A stretch of DNA of 34,629 bases from Oscillospiraceae bacterium (GCA_902789745.1 CADAPH010000003.1:538-35166), one strand, 5' to 3'. Numbered from the stretch's first letter, positions 1 through 8,312 are shown. The notes: generated from the letters alone by a model not told the origin. Numbers and translations are program-made.

Positions 1-28
1 TGTCCAACTCGATATTATTTAATAGCAT
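1..28 (-). CDS. Start of a minus-strand gene cut by the left edge
   Basis: On the minus strand an ATG at 28-26 follows a GAGGGA ribosome site (35-40) at six bases. The frame stays open to the window edge, giving only about nine residues (MLLNNIELD). A TATAAT-like -10 on the same strand lies at 68-73, with only a weak -35. Too little is visible to name a product; it could also be a chance ORF. Confidence 0.3.
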
Positions 29-109
29 TGTACATCCCTCGCTAAATAGTTAACCAATGACTAAATTATTATAACACCGGTTTTCTGAAAATTCCAGTCT
101 CCAAAACGT

Positions 110-137
110 AAAAAAAAGACGCCCCCGAAGGAGCGCC
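110..137 (-). terminator. Terminator of the decayed recombinase
   Basis: Read on the minus strand, an 8-bp stem (130-137 with 118-125, two G-U pairs) closes a TTCG loop and is followed by a run of eight T (110-117). It sits 17 bases beyond the recombinase remnant's stop codon and fits a normal intrinsic terminator. Confidence 0.75.
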
Positions 138-153
138 TGCGTTATGACTGCGT

Positions 154-423
154 TTACATCTGTACCTCGGTCTCAAGGCCGGATTTGAATTCAAAGTCAA
201 GGTGGTCTTCGTAGACCGTGATCCGTTCGATCAGCCGCCTGACCATCCCTTCGTCGTAATCCGTCACCAGTTCCTGATGCTCATCCAGAAAGGCTTCGAG
301 TTCTCTTTCATAGTTGCGCCGTGCCGCCAGTTCCTATGCTGTGATCTCCACCTCGCATGGGAGCATGAACCGTAGGTCGTCTTTGGCGTATTTTAATCGT
401 TGACCGATTATTTCTGTCTTCAT
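154..423 (-). pseudogene. Serine recombinase C-terminal remnant
   Basis: On the minus strand a 90-codon frame runs from an ATG at 423 to a TAA at 154-156 and is broken by an in-frame TAG at 336-334 (codon 30). The translated tail contains ELAARRNYERELEAF and, later, RRLIERITVYEDHLDFEFK. This is the usual C-terminal end of large serine recombinases of clostridial Tn4451/TnpX-like elements (the region often called DUF4368). The resolvase catalytic domain and recombinase domain are absent, so this is a scar of an older insertion or deletion. It sits immediately upstream of operon 1's promoter. Confidence 0.75.
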
Positions 424-428
424 TCCCC

Positions 429-447
429 AGGTGTAACACTTACACCT
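429..447. promoter_or_regulatory. Operator palindrome of operon 1
   Basis: A perfect inverted repeat, AGGTGTAA-CAC-TTACACCT. Its centre lies about 44 bases upstream of the expected transcription start, where a -35 element should be. The promoter has no recognisable -35, so the palindrome could be the site of an activator, although a repressor is possible. The same site occurs at 13125-13143. The protein that binds it is not identified. Confidence 0.65.
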
Positions 448-469
448 ACGCAAAATTTCCGCCCCGTGC

Positions 470-475
470 TACAAT
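470..475 (+). promoter_or_regulatory. -10 element of operon 1
   Basis: TACAAT, conserved in sequence and position in the second leader (13166-13171). The hexamer 17 bases upstream (TACGCA) is a poor -35. Transcription would start near 482 and give a leader of about 180 nt before the first gene. Confidence 0.55.
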
Positions 476-548
476 CGACTTGTATTTCAGGGAGATGGTT
501 GTTAGGGCGGAGCAGGTAAGGATCTAAGACTGTCTATGAGGAGGTGGT

Positions 549-581
549 ATGCGCCTCCGCTCAACAAGACGAACTGAATAA
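549..581 (+). CDS. Leader peptide A, MRLRSTRRTE
   Basis: A 10-codon ORF with a GAGGAGG ribosome site four bases upstream. The peptide begins Met-Arg-Leu-Arg and has four arginines. The ribosome site and the first codons can pair with each other (GGAGGTG with CGCCTCC), leaving the start codon in a 5-base loop. A terminator hairpin follows within ten bases of the stop. The same ORF start is present in the second leader. The MRLR sequence is the known macrolide-dependent arrest motif of the ErmDL leader peptide; that this one stalls ribosomes is inference. Confidence 0.55.
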   Translation: MRLRSTRRTE

Positions 582-587
582 TTAACT

Positions 588-639
588 GACCAGGAAGACC
601 GTAATTGCGTTATTGCAGTTGCGGTCTTTTTTCTTGGTC
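588..639 (+). terminator. Attenuator hairpin A
   Basis: A 14-bp stem (595-608 with 615-628, including G-U pairs) is followed by TTTTTT (627-632), so it would stop transcription before the helicase gene. Flanking bases extend the pairing (588-594 with 633-639). At this outer stem copy B uses different bases that also pair (GACCA/TGGTC here, GGACA/TGTCC there), which argues for a selected RNA structure. Confidence 0.7.
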
Positions 640-661
640 CAGGAAAGGAGAAGGTCCATGA

Positions 662-3600
662 ATGTCACAGAGCAGACTCATCGAACTCAGCTATTATGAC
701 CCCTCGGCTGAGGTGCGGCTGACCGCCTACGCGGACACGCTCGTGCTGGATGAGTCGAAGGGAGAACGAACCATGACCGCGATCCGCTTCGGCGGTTATC
801 CGGAGATGGTGAACGCCATGGCTGCGGCCATGCACGGCGGTGCGACGGTTGAGGCGACGGTCAGGGACGAGAGCATCCGCTTTCAGTGTATCCGCAAGGG
901 CTACACAAAGCAGTTCGCCCACGACGGCGTCTACGCCACCGCCACCCTGATGGCAAACGATCAGGCCCAGGAAGCAATCAACGCAGAAAGCAAGGAGGAA
1001 CAGGAAGATACAGAACCCCCCGAGCAGCCGAGAACCTGCTACATCTTTTGCCCGGCCGGAGACCGGGAGCGGCTGTTCGAGGAGCTTGACCGCAAGACGG
1101 CGGCCCCACTGATCCCCGCGTTTCGGGAGCAGCTTCTGGAGGCGCTGATCGCGGACGGCTCCCTGCGCCGCATGAAGGTGTACGCGCTGAAAAGCAGCAT
1201 GGACGCCTGGGCGCTGTCGCTCATGCCGGAAGACAGGAACATCGTGGAGGTGCTGGAACGCGGACTGAAGGATGGAAGCATCCGGATCCCCGGCGCGGAT
1301 TCCGCCGTTTCGGACGGATTCTCGCGGGTCGACACCGTCACGCAGTATCTGAACGCCTTCGGCGTCACCGTCGCAGACCGCATCCGCAACCAGTTTGATC
1401 CATTGTTTGACCCGGCCTCGCAGCCGCTCTCGGAGGAGATCGTCGCGGTGAACGAGTACATTCGTTCCGCCGCCGGTTATCCGCTCTACGACGCGCAGCT
1501 CGCCGTCGCGGAATCCGTCAGGCGCAAGCTGCAGCGCGGCAAGTTCGCACTCATCCGGGCGGAATGCGGCTCCGGCAAAACGAAGATCGGCTCCGCGGCC
1601 CTCGGCGCGCTCTATTCCCGGAAGAAAACCTTCAACGTGGTCATGTGCCCTTCCCACATCACAAAGAAGTGGGTGCGGGAGATCGGCGAGACGCTTCCGG
1701 AGACTTACGGCATGATCGTGAAAAGCCCAGCCGAGATCGACCGGCTTTACGGCATGTTTGAATCCGGCGATAAAAGCGTATACGCCATCATGAGCAAAGA
1801 GAAGGCGCGGGACGGATATATGCGCTACCCGGCCGTGACCTGGAGCGATCGAAAAAAGGGCTTTCTCTGCCCGGACTGCCGTGAGCCGATCCAGATGGAG
1901 ATCAGCGACGACGGCACAAAATACCTGGTAAACGCGGATCAGCTTTTCTTTCTCAACGAAAACAAAAAGAACCACAAATGCTCCAACTGCGGCTCCGTCC
2001 TTTGGGCTCCGGTCAGCAGCGTCAGGAAGCTGCCCTGGATCAAAATCAGCAAATACGGCTGGGTGTACCGCTACGGAGCGGTCAAGCATCTCGACCGTAC
2101 AAAAAACGAGACCGTACAGGATCAGCTTCTGGCAATCATCGAACACCCGGAGGCTCTCTATCCGACCAGAGGCGCGCAGCGGCGCTTTCCCCTCAGCACC
2201 TATATCAAGAAACGCTATCGGGGACGTGTCAACGCGCTGCTCTGCGACGAGCTGCACGAGTACAACAACGACAGCGGGCAGGGCGACGCCATGGCCGAGC
2301 TCTACGGCGCGGCCAGAAAGTTCGTCGGTATGACCGCCACGCTCATCAACGGCTACAGCTCTGGGATCTTTCACCTGCTCTACCGCATTGTCCCCGGCCT
2401 CATGCAGAAGGACGGCAAGCCCTACAGCAAGCCCGGCCTTTTCGACAGCGAGTACGGCGTCACGGAGACGGTCTATCAGATTGAGGACCCGGACTACAAC
2501 TCCAACCGCCGCGCAGCGCGAACCGGTACGAAGGTACGTCAGCTCCCCGGCGTCTCGCCGCTGGTATTCTCCCGCTTCCTGCTGGAGCATACCGCCTTCC
2601 TCTCTCTGGAGGATATGGGCAAGGAGCTTCCGGATTATGAGGAGATCCCTGTCCCTCTGCAGATGAACGAGGACGTCCAAGACGCCTATAAGGAGATGGA
2701 GAAGACGCTGACCCGCGTGCTGCGCAGCGACAGGCGCGTGGCGAGAAAAATCCTGTCGGCCTATCTGAATCTGCTGACCGTCTACCCCGATCAGCCCTAC
2801 GCACAGCCGCCTATCCTGCACCCGATCGACGGATATCCCATCGTTACGCCGCCCGATCTTGCGGACTTTGACACGAGCTTTGCCAAGGAGGAGAAAACCC
2901 TTGAGATCGTGAAAGATAAGGTCTCCCGGGGTGGGCGTGTCATCGTCTATACGAGCTGGACAAGGACGGATTCTCAGGACAAGCTGTTGAAGCTGCTGCG
3001 GGAGGCAGGCATCCGCGCCGATGTGCTGCTGCCCAAAATCACGCCGGAAAAGCGTGAGGAATGGGTGGAAAAACGCGTGAGCGCAGGCCTGCAGGTGCTG
3101 ATCACCAATCCGAAGTGCGTGGAAACCGGCCTCGATCTGAACGCCTTTACCACGCTCATCTTCTACAGCATGGGATATAACCTGTTCACGCTACGGCAGG
3201 CCTCGCGGCGCTCCTGGCGCATCAACCAGACCGCGCCCCGCGTCGAGGTCTATCTGCTCTATTATGCCAGCACCATGCAGGCCAAGGCCATGAAGCTCAT
3301 GGCGTCCAAGCTCGCGGTAGCCGGCATCATCGAGGGGACCTTCTCGGACGAAGGATTGGCAGCCATGAGCGATGTGAAGGACATGACCTCGCAAATGGCG
3401 AAGGAGCTGATGCAGGGCATCAAGGACAACGTGGAGAATATTGCCGCCGCGTTTAAAAAGATGGCTATTGTCAATCCCGATCGCAGGCCGCGCCAGATAT
3501 CGGCAGTTATTGAAGAAGCTGTAGAACCTTTAGAGATACCTGAATCAGATCAATTTGCGGCAGTTGAGCCGGAGCCTGTAATCCGACAGGCAGCGGAACT

Positions 3601-3691
3601 CCTGCAGGAAAAAGAAATAATCAAGCCGAAACGGGCAAAGAAGCGACCGGTCCTTTCGGATCAAATCAGTCTCTTTGATCTCGTTGCATAG
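662..3691 (+). CDS. SF2 DNA helicase/ATPase with zinc ribbon and clamp-binding tail
   Basis: First gene of operon 1, 1009 residues. Helicase motif I is AECGSGKT (K306), motif II DELH (529-532) and motif III GMTATLI (near 556). Motif VI reads RQASRRSWR (near 844-852), followed by a long tail. A four-cysteine zinc ribbon (CPDC near 403, CSNC near 440) is inserted between motifs I and II. The layout is that of SNF2/DEAD-like helicases on phages and plasmids that remodel DNA or start replication. The last ten residues contain QISLF, a match to the bacterial beta-clamp-binding motif QLxLF, and the next gene encodes a clamp. A TGA directly before the ATG forces this start; an out-of-frame ATG at 658 would give only 13 residues. 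Helicase fold is sure; the exact role is inferred. Confidence 0.88.
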   Translation: MSQSRLIELSYYDPSAEVRLTAYADTLVLDESKGERTMTAIRFGGYPEMVNAMAAAMHGGATVEATVRDESIRFQCIRKGYTKQFAHDGVYATATLMANDQAQEAINAESKEEQEDTEPPEQPRTCYIFCPAGDRERLFEELDRKTAAPLIPAFREQLLEALIADGSLRRMKVYALKSSMDAWALSLMPEDRNIVEVLERGLKDGSIRIPGADSAVSDGFSRVDTVTQYLNAFGVTVADRIRNQFDPLFDPASQPLSEEIVAVNEYIRSAAGYPLYDAQLAVAESVRRKLQRGKFALIRAECGSGKTKIGSAALGALYSRKKTFNVVMCPSHITKKWVREIGETLPETYGMIVKSPAEIDRLYGMFESGDKSVYAIMSKEKARDGYMRYPAVTWSDRKKGFLCPDCREPIQMEISDDGTKYLVNADQLFFLNENKKNHKCSNCGSVLWAPVSSVRKLPWIKISKYGWVYRYGAVKHLDRTKNETVQDQLLAIIEHPEALYPTRGAQRRFPLSTYIKKRYRGRVNALLCDELHEYNNDSGQGDAMAELYGAARKFVGMTATLINGYSSGIFHLLYRIVPGLMQKDGKPYSKPGLFDSEYGVTETVYQIEDPDYNSNRRAARTGTKVRQLPGVSPLVFSRFLLEHTAFLSLEDMGKELPDYEEIPVPLQMNEDVQDAYKEMEKTLTRVLRSDRRVARKILSAYLNLLTVYPDQPYAQPPILHPIDGYPIVTPPDLADFDTSFAKEEKTLEIVKDKVSRGGRVIVYTSWTRTDSQDKLLKLLREAGIRADVLLPKITPEKREEWVEKRVSAGLQVLITNPKCVETGLDLNAFTTLIFYSMGYNLFTLRQASRRSWRINQTAPRVEVYLLYYASTMQAKAMKLMASKLAVAGIIEGTFSDEGLAAMSDVKDMTSQMAKELMQGIKDNVENIAAAFKKMAIVNPDRRPRQISAVIEEAVEPLEIPESDQFAAVEPEPVIRQAAELLQEKEIIKPKRAKKRPVLSDQISLFDLVA

Positions 3692-3703
3692 GAGGATAAG
3701 AAA

Positions 3704-4828
3704 ATGAATGTTACCGCAAACCGCGCCGAACTCCTGCATGCCGCGAAACACGCGGCGTCCGTCGCACCGAGCGCATCCCCCTTGGAGGTACTCAAAGGGA
3801 TCCTGCTTCACTCCGACGGCGATGGACATTTGAGCCTAACCGCCACCAATCTGGAGGTCGCGATCCGCATCGGCGTCCCCTGCGTCAGCGAGTCTGAGGA
3901 TTCTCTCGTTGTCAGCGCGAGGCTTCTTGTCGGGATGCTGGAGCGCCTTGCCGGCGAGTCCGTCACGCTTTCGCGCCGGGACACCTCTCTTCAGCTTACG
4001 GTGAAAAGCGGCAAGGCCTATTACCAGATCCCGATTCTGGGGAGCAACTGCTTCCCGCAGATCGAAATGCCTTTTCCGGAGGATACCATCCCGGTCAAGG
4101 GCCTTCCCACAATGGTCAAACGGATCACCTTCGCCGTGGACAAGCGCAGCAAGGATAGACCGATGCTCCGCTGCGTCAATCTGATGTTTACCAACGACGG
4201 CTTGAAGGCGGCCGGTAGCAACGGATTCTGCGTCGCGACCGCAAAGGGAGACGAGCACAGCACGGGCGACATCTCCATGATGGTTCCCGCCGCGTCGCTG
4301 GAAACCCTGGCCCGGATCAGCAGCGACAGGGATGAGTTTCGTGTCGGCACAACCGGTAAGAGCCTGGTGTTCACGAAAAAGGATCTCTTTTTCAGCGCGC
4401 GCATTCTGGACGGCGAGTACATCGATACGGAAGCGATCATGGCGAAGCTCAGAAACCAGTTTACCGTTCTGGCGGATATTGAGGAACTGCGGGATACGCT
4501 GTACGCCACGGCCTCCATCGATCCCGACGGCACGATCATGCTGGGGTTTGACGGAAACCTTCTCTACACCCGCTGCGACAGCGAGTACGCGAGGGCGGTC
4601 AACAGCATGAACGTGATCCCTCTGACAGGAACCCCGAAGGGCGAGTTCTGGTATCAGAGCCGGTATCTCATGGAATGCCTGCGCGTGAACGAGGGCATGA
4701 CCACCGTCGGCGTTGCCCAGAGCGGTCTGCTGACTGTCACGTCGGAGAACGGCAGCTATCTGCAGAGCCCGATCCGGGCGCCGGCCGCAGTCAGGAAAGC
4801 GTCATCGCCGGAACAGAAAGCTGCATAG
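3704..4828 (+). CDS. dnaN: DNA polymerase III beta sliding clamp (element-encoded DnaN)
   Basis: 374 residues, the usual length of a bacterial beta clamp with three repeated domains. The first domain shows the typical LEVLKGILLHS and LTATNLEVAI pattern. The second has the RPMLRCVNLMF and AAGSNGFCVAT pattern, where the clamp family usually has a DG-R-L. The third domain is more divergent. The clamp encircles DNA and tethers polymerases and repair proteins. A chromosomal dnaN normally lies beside dnaA, so this copy is an extra clamp for the element's own replication. It starts eight bases after an AGGAGG site, 12 bases after the helicase stop. A second clamp in an operon with helicase, SSB and (in operon 2) primase suggests a semi-autonomous replisome. 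Confidence 0.88.
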   Translation: MNVTANRAELLHAAKHAASVAPSASPLEVLKGILLHSDGDGHLSLTATNLEVAIRIGVPCVSESEDSLVVSARLLVGMLERLAGESVTLSRRDTSLQLTVKSGKAYYQIPILGSNCFPQIEMPFPEDTIPVKGLPTMVKRITFAVDKRSKDRPMLRCVNLMFTNDGLKAAGSNGFCVATAKGDEHSTGDISMMVPAASLETLARISSDRDEFRVGTTGKSLVFTKKDLFFSARILDGEYIDTEAIMAKLRNQFTVLADIEELRDTLYATASIDPDGTIMLGFDGNLLYTRCDSEYARAVNSMNVIPLTGTPKGEFWYQSRYLMECLRVNEGMTTVGVAQSGLLTVTSENGSYLQSPIRAPAAVRKASSPEQKAA

Positions 4829-4848
4829 GAGGGATCGATCTGAAAGAG

Positions 4849-5280
4849 ATGAAGATCTGCCGTTACTGCGGCGGTGTCATCCGCTTGGTACCGGCGAGCA
4901 GCATCTACAGGGAGTCGGCCCAGCGTCTGGGCATGTCGGAGGAATGGCTGTATCAGTGCCAGAACTGCAATGCCCGCGTCGGCTGTCACAAGGGGACGAA
5001 GCGCCCCCTCGGCAATGTGGCCAATGAGGTCCTGCGGCTCAAGCGCATGGAGACCCATCAGGTCTTCGACAGCTTTTGGAAAAGCAGGGGCATGAGCCGC
5101 ACCAGAGCCTATCGCTGGCTCGCGGAGAAGATGGAGCTGCCCGAAGCAGAGGCCCACATCGGGGGCTTCGAGATGGAACAGTGTCATCGGCTCATGCAAC
5201 TCTGCCGGAAGGAAAAAATGAAAGGAGCAGCGCGTGAGAGATCGGCTGACACAACCAAGCTGCGCAAACTGCGATCATAG
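4849..5280 (+). CDS. DUF3268-type zinc-finger protein
   Basis: About 143 residues. It starts with a CRYCGG knuckle, followed by CQNCNARVGCHKGT and LGNVANEVLRL, then a helical tail with GMSRTRAYRWLAEKM and HIGGFEMEQC. This matches the DUF3268 zinc-finger family found on phages and plasmids; its biochemical role is unknown. The start is uncertain. The ATG at 4849 lies 15 bases after the AGGAGGG site (4827-4833), whereas an in-frame CTG at 4840 has ideal spacing. The 3' end overlaps the next gene by 47 bases, so the two are translationally linked. Confidence 0.7.
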   Translation: MKICRYCGGVIRLVPASSIYRESAQRLGMSEEWLYQCQNCNARVGCHKGTKRPLGNVANEVLRLKRMETHQVFDSFWKSRGMSRTRAYRWLAEKMELPEAEAHIGGFEMEQCHRLMQLCRKEKMKGAARERSADTTKLRKLRS

Positions 5281-5737
5281 CTATTTCCATGAGGAGAGCA
5301 CGGCGGTCATCAGAAAAGGCGTTCGTCTGCAGCCCTTTGAGCATTACTGTCTCGGCTGCAAAAAGCCCCGGCTCTTCCGAGGCAAAGACCCCAAGAAAAG
5401 GATTCCCGCATGGTGCCCCAGACGAAAGAATCCCTGCGAGCTTCGGATCTACGGCTTCAAAAGCGCAGATACGTGGATGCTGCATGAGCAGCTCTGCAAG
5501 TCTGTCGGCAAGGAGATCTCTCCGACGCCGCACCGCTATGAAGTCCGATATGAGCAGACGGTCCCTTTTTCTCCGCACGATTTCTGGAAGCGCTGCAAAA
5601 CGGAGCCCGAATCCGAGCTTCTTCCTGTATCCGTCACGCTTCATGAAGTAGTGGAGATCGACGACGGAATCAGACCCACATTTTTCTATAAGACCGAGCG
5701 GGGGTATCGCATCGCACACGGCTTTATGCCGAAATAA
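5234..5737 (+). CDS. Cysteine-rich protein of unknown function
   Basis: 167 residues with a GTG start six bases after an AAAGGAG site; it begins inside the previous gene. The N-terminal third carries paired cysteines (SCANCDH, YCLGCKK, then AWCPRRKNPC), probably binding zinc. The C-terminal half is polar and ends without a recognisable motif. I do not recognise a family. Its neighbours suggest an accessory DNA-processing or regulatory protein. Confidence 0.65.
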   Translation: MRDRLTQPSCANCDHSYFHEESTAVIRKGVRLQPFEHYCLGCKKPRLFRGKDPKKRIPAWCPRRKNPCELRIYGFKSADTWMLHEQLCKSVGKEISPTPHRYEVRYEQTVPFSPHDFWKRCKTEPESELLPVSVTLHEVVEIDDGIRPTFFYKTERGYRIAHGFMPK

Positions 5738-5741
5738 AACC

Positions 5742-5760
5742 GGAGGGGCACTCCCCCTCC
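5742..5760 (+). other. Intra-operon RNA hairpin
   Basis: GGAGGGG (5742-5748) pairs with CCCCTCC (5754-5760) around a 5-base loop. No T-run follows. It lies in one of the longer gaps of the operon, 22 bases before the next start codon, and may stabilise or process the mRNA. Confidence 0.45.
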
Positions 5761-5782
5761 CAAAACACAAAGGAGCTTTGAA

Positions 5783-6115
5783 ATGAAAACCAATTCCTAT
5801 ATCGCGGAACGCAACCGCATCGTGGAAGAGCATCTCTGGTGCATCGACGCGGTGATGCGTGCCAATCCCAGAGCCGTCCGCAAAGCCCGCATGGAGCGCG
5901 AGGACGTTTATCAGCAGCTCGCCCTCCGTCTGGTGCAGGCGGTGGACAGCTATGATCCCGCCAAAAGCGAATTGAAGGAGCATATCTTTACCGCGCTCAG
6001 GGCGGAGCTTCGCTTCTGCGCGGCAAAACCCGGCTGCCCCGCGCTCACCGACTTCGATTCGGGAATAATCATCCCCTTTGAGGCCGTCCGCAGGGGTTGC
6101 CTCGGGATCGCGTGA
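5783..6115 (+). CDS. Sigma-70 region-2-like protein
   Basis: 110 residues. Residues about 10-75 follow the sigma-70 region 2 pattern: a helix beginning IVEEHL, an acidic EREDVYQQLALRLVQAVDSYDPAK stretch split by the usual spacing, then EHIFTALRAELRF, which resembles the -10 recognition helix. There is no region 4 helix-turn-helix. Proteins with region 2 alone act as half sigma factors, such as RsoA with SigO in Bacillus. A region-4-like protein is encoded separately at 28163-28654. A ribosome site AAAGGAG lies seven bases upstream. Alternatives: a co-opted structural protein or an anti-sigma-like partner. Fold likely, function inferred. Confidence 0.55.
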   Translation: MKTNSYIAERNRIVEEHLWCIDAVMRANPRAVRKARMEREDVYQQLALRLVQAVDSYDPAKSELKEHIFTALRAELRFCAAKPGCPALTDFDSGIIIPFEAVRRGCLGIA

Positions 6116-6127
6116 GGAGGCGCCGGT

Positions 6128-6478
6128 ATGAGCTTGCAGTTTTCCTATCTCTCCATTTACGACGGGTCGAAGTTCTGTATGGGAACATACGAGAGCGGCC
6201 ATCCCGACGAGTATGACGCGCGCGAATTGATTGCCGACAATGAGCAGCTCTCCCAGATGGTGGAGGCGCTCAACGGCGATGCGACAATCGTGGTGGAGCA
6301 CTATGATTTCGATACCAGGATTGGGAAGGATGAGCTTGCAGAGGCAAGCCATTTCGCCATGATCCATGCCTATAACGAGATGATACGGGGAACAGACCGC
6401 TGCGAGTTTATCTACAGAGATGATGTCGAGCGCGGGGACCATCTTGTATTTCCCTGGAAGGAGGAAGAAGACGTATGA
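6128..6478 (+). CDS. Hypothetical protein
   Basis: 116 residues, acidic, with no signal peptide, membrane segment or motif I recognise. An excellent GGAGG site lies eight bases before the ATG. The stop overlaps the start of the ATPase gene (ATGA), so the two are translationally coupled, and this protein may work with or regulate the MoxR-type ATPase. Confidence 0.65.
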   Translation: MSLQFSYLSIYDGSKFCMGTYESGHPDEYDARELIADNEQLSQMVEALNGDATIVVEHYDFDTRIGKDELAEASHFAMIHAYNEMIRGTDRCEFIYRDDVERGDHLVFPWKEEEDV

Positions 6479-7851
6479 GCTTACGTGACAAAATGTTGGC
6501 CGTGATGGCAGAGGTCAACGGAGAGCTAGCGGAGAGGCAGGAACTGATCGAAAGCATCGCTGTGGCCCTTTTGACCCGCAGCAATCTTTTCATACTCGGT
6601 AAACCCGGCCAGGCCAAAAGCCATTCGATCAATCTGTTCCGGCAGCGGATCACGGGCATGCGCCAATTCGAGCGGCAGATGTCCAAGCAAGCCGATGAGG
6701 AACAGCTTTTCGGGCGCATTGATCTGTCCAGCCTGATCCCCGGCTCCGTGCCGGAGGCCGTGCTGGCAAACGATCCCGTGTACGAAAACCTCAAGGCAGA
6801 GCTGGACGCCCAAATGTGCCAGCTCTCCGGCAACGGGGACGCGGACGCAGCGTATGATCTGCTCCGCAGGAACACGGAAAAACTCAATGCCTATCGCGCC
6901 GCTTTTGCCGCGCTTCATCCGAGTGAGCCTACCGTGCAGACGGCGGGAAAGATCCCGGAGGCGGACATCGTCTTCCTCGATGAGATCTTCAAGGCGAACG
7001 ACGGCATTCTCAATTCTCTGCTGGCGGCGCTCAATGAGCGGCGCTATACAAACGAAGGGCACACCTACGATATCCCTGTGATCTCCTTTTTCACAGCGTC
7101 GAATGAGATACCGAACTTTGCCGATCCGCAGGAGAAAAGTCTGGAGGCGCTGTATGACCGCCTGCAGATCAAGGTCGTCACCGCGGACATTGAGGATCGT
7201 GGGAATCGCCTTGCTCTTCTCCGAAAAAAGCAGAGCGGTAGTACGGGTGTGATCCAAGCCACAATCACGCTGGATGAGTTGATCGCCATGCAGCAGGAGG
7301 TCAAGGCCGTCGAGGTGCCCGACAGCATCAACGAGCTTGCCGACGACATCCTCTGCGAGCTGCGCCGGGGCGGCGTCACCGTCTCCGACCGCAAGTATCT
7401 GAACTACGCGCCACTGGCTCAGGCGAAAGCCTGGCTGGAGGGGCATGGGAAGGTGCAGACGCAGGATATGCTGGTGCTGCGAAACTATCTCTGGCAGAAG
7501 CCCGGCGACAGGGCAGCCGTGGACGCTGTTCTCAACCGGCTCTGCGTCAATCCGATGCAGGCCAAGGCGGAGGAACTTGCCAGGATGGCTCTGGATGCCG
7601 AAAAGGACTTCGATGACGCGAGAGCGTCCGCCGAGACGCCCGGCACCACCAACAAGGCGCTCATCAAACTCCGCGCGGAGCTGATCCGTCTCTACCGCGC
7701 CCAGCAGGAGCTGACAGCCGGCGCACAGAGTGACAGTGAGATGGCGATCACGGCCTCGCTTCTGGATGGTCTGGAGCAGATCAGCAGAAAAGCGCACGAG
7801 GCCGCGGGCTTTACCTATGCGCCGCTGGCGCAGCTGGAAGCATTACAGTAA
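6475..7851 (+). CDS. MoxR/RavA-type AAA+ ATPase
   Basis: 458 residues. The Walker A motif is GKPGQAKS (42-49). Walker B is IVFLDEIF (D169, E170), followed by NSLLAALNERRY, a MoxR hallmark, and sensor 1 TASNEIP. A helical lid and a long C-terminal extension follow, as in RavA. MoxR ATPases remodel protein complexes and usually act with a VWA protein; the VWA gene lies one gene downstream at 8334. Known partners in E. coli are RavA and ViaA. Here the SSB gene sits between the pair, which suggests that the chaperone acts on a DNA-bound replication complex. That link is inference; the ATPase family is clear. Confidence 0.88.
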   Translation: MSLRDKMLAVMAEVNGELAERQELIESIAVALLTRSNLFILGKPGQAKSHSINLFRQRITGMRQFERQMSKQADEEQLFGRIDLSSLIPGSVPEAVLANDPVYENLKAELDAQMCQLSGNGDADAAYDLLRRNTEKLNAYRAAFAALHPSEPTVQTAGKIPEADIVFLDEIFKANDGILNSLLAALNERRYTNEGHTYDIPVISFFTASNEIPNFADPQEKSLEALYDRLQIKVVTADIEDRGNRLALLRKKQSGSTGVIQATITLDELIAMQQEVKAVEVPDSINELADDILCELRRGGVTVSDRKYLNYAPLAQAKAWLEGHGKVQTQDMLVLRNYLWQKPGDRAAVDAVLNRLCVNPMQAKAEELARMALDAEKDFDDARASAETPGTTNKALIKLRAELIRLYRAQQELTAGAQSDSEMAITASLLDGLEQISRKAHEAAGFTYAPLAQLEALQ

Positions 7852-7883
7852 AGAAAAACAAAAAAATACAGGAGGAAAAAAAT

Positions 7884-8273
7884 ATGTTGAATCACATTGT
7901 TCTGATGGGAAGGCTTACCCGCGACGTGGAGCTGCGCACGACGCAGTCCGATGTCTCCGTCGCCTCGTTCACGCTGGCCTGTGACCGCGACTTCGGCGGC
8001 AGGGACGGCGAGAAAGAGACAGACTTCATCGACTGCGTGGCCTGGCGTCAGACCGCGGACTTTGCCGCAAAATACTTTGCCAAGGGCCGCATGGCTGTCG
8101 TCAGCGGCCGTCTCCAGATCCGTCCCTGGACGGATCGCGACGGGAACAAACGCTACAGTACGGAGATCGTCGTGGAGAATATGTACTTCGGCGATTCCAA
8201 GCCCGACAGCAAGAAGGGCGGTTCCGACAGTTTTGACATCCCGGAGGACTTCAACCCCGGCGTCTTTGAATAA
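7884..8273 (+). CDS. ssb: Single-stranded DNA-binding protein
   Basis: 129 residues, one OB fold. It begins MLNHIVLMGRLTRDVELR and contains FIDCVAWR and AVVSGRLQIR, the SSB signature. It is shorter than chromosomal SSBs (about 145-178 residues) because the glycine-rich linker is almost absent. The C-terminus reads DIPEDFNPGVFE rather than the canonical DDDIPF, so it may recruit a different partner set or none. An AGGAGG site lies eight bases upstream. It would protect ssDNA during replication or transfer of the element. Confidence 0.92.
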   Translation: MLNHIVLMGRLTRDVELRTTQSDVSVASFTLACDRDFGGRDGEKETDFIDCVAWRQTADFAAKYFAKGRMAVVSGRLQIRPWTDRDGNKRYSTEIVVENMYFGDSKPDSKKGGSDSFDIPEDFNPGVFE

Positions 8274-8286
8274 GCAAAAGAATTAT

Positions 8287-8312
8287 GGAGGGAAGGCTTC
8301 GGCCTTCCCTCC
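8287..8312 (+). other. Intra-operon UUCG hairpin
   Basis: A perfect 11-bp stem (GGAGGGAAGGC with its complement) closed by a TTCG tetraloop, with no T-run. It lies between ssb and the VWA gene and buries one GGAGG copy. It probably sets mRNA stability or decouples expression of the two genes. Confidence 0.5.

Larger units (their letters stand above)
429..578 (+). repeat. Leader repeat, copy A
   Basis: This stretch aligns without gaps to 13125-13274. By eye I count 12 mismatches in 150 bases (about 92% identity). The match continues, with a 3-base shift, into the terminator hairpin. It carries operator, promoter and leader ORF of operon 1. Mismatches cluster in the sequence between the operator and the -10 and in the loop of a hairpin, while 45 bases of transcribed leader are identical. 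A duplicated regulatory region is more likely than an insertion sequence, because it has no ORF of its own beyond the leader peptide. Confidence 0.85.

Noticed and set aside
658..699. ATG at 658 as the helicase start
   Set aside because: It is in another frame and ends after 13 codons; the helicase frame can start only at 662 because a TGA precedes it.
665..2821. Long minus-strand frame opposite the helicase gene
   Set aside because: It is the shadow of a GC-rich coding region; the translation has no motif and the plus strand carries clear helicase motifs.
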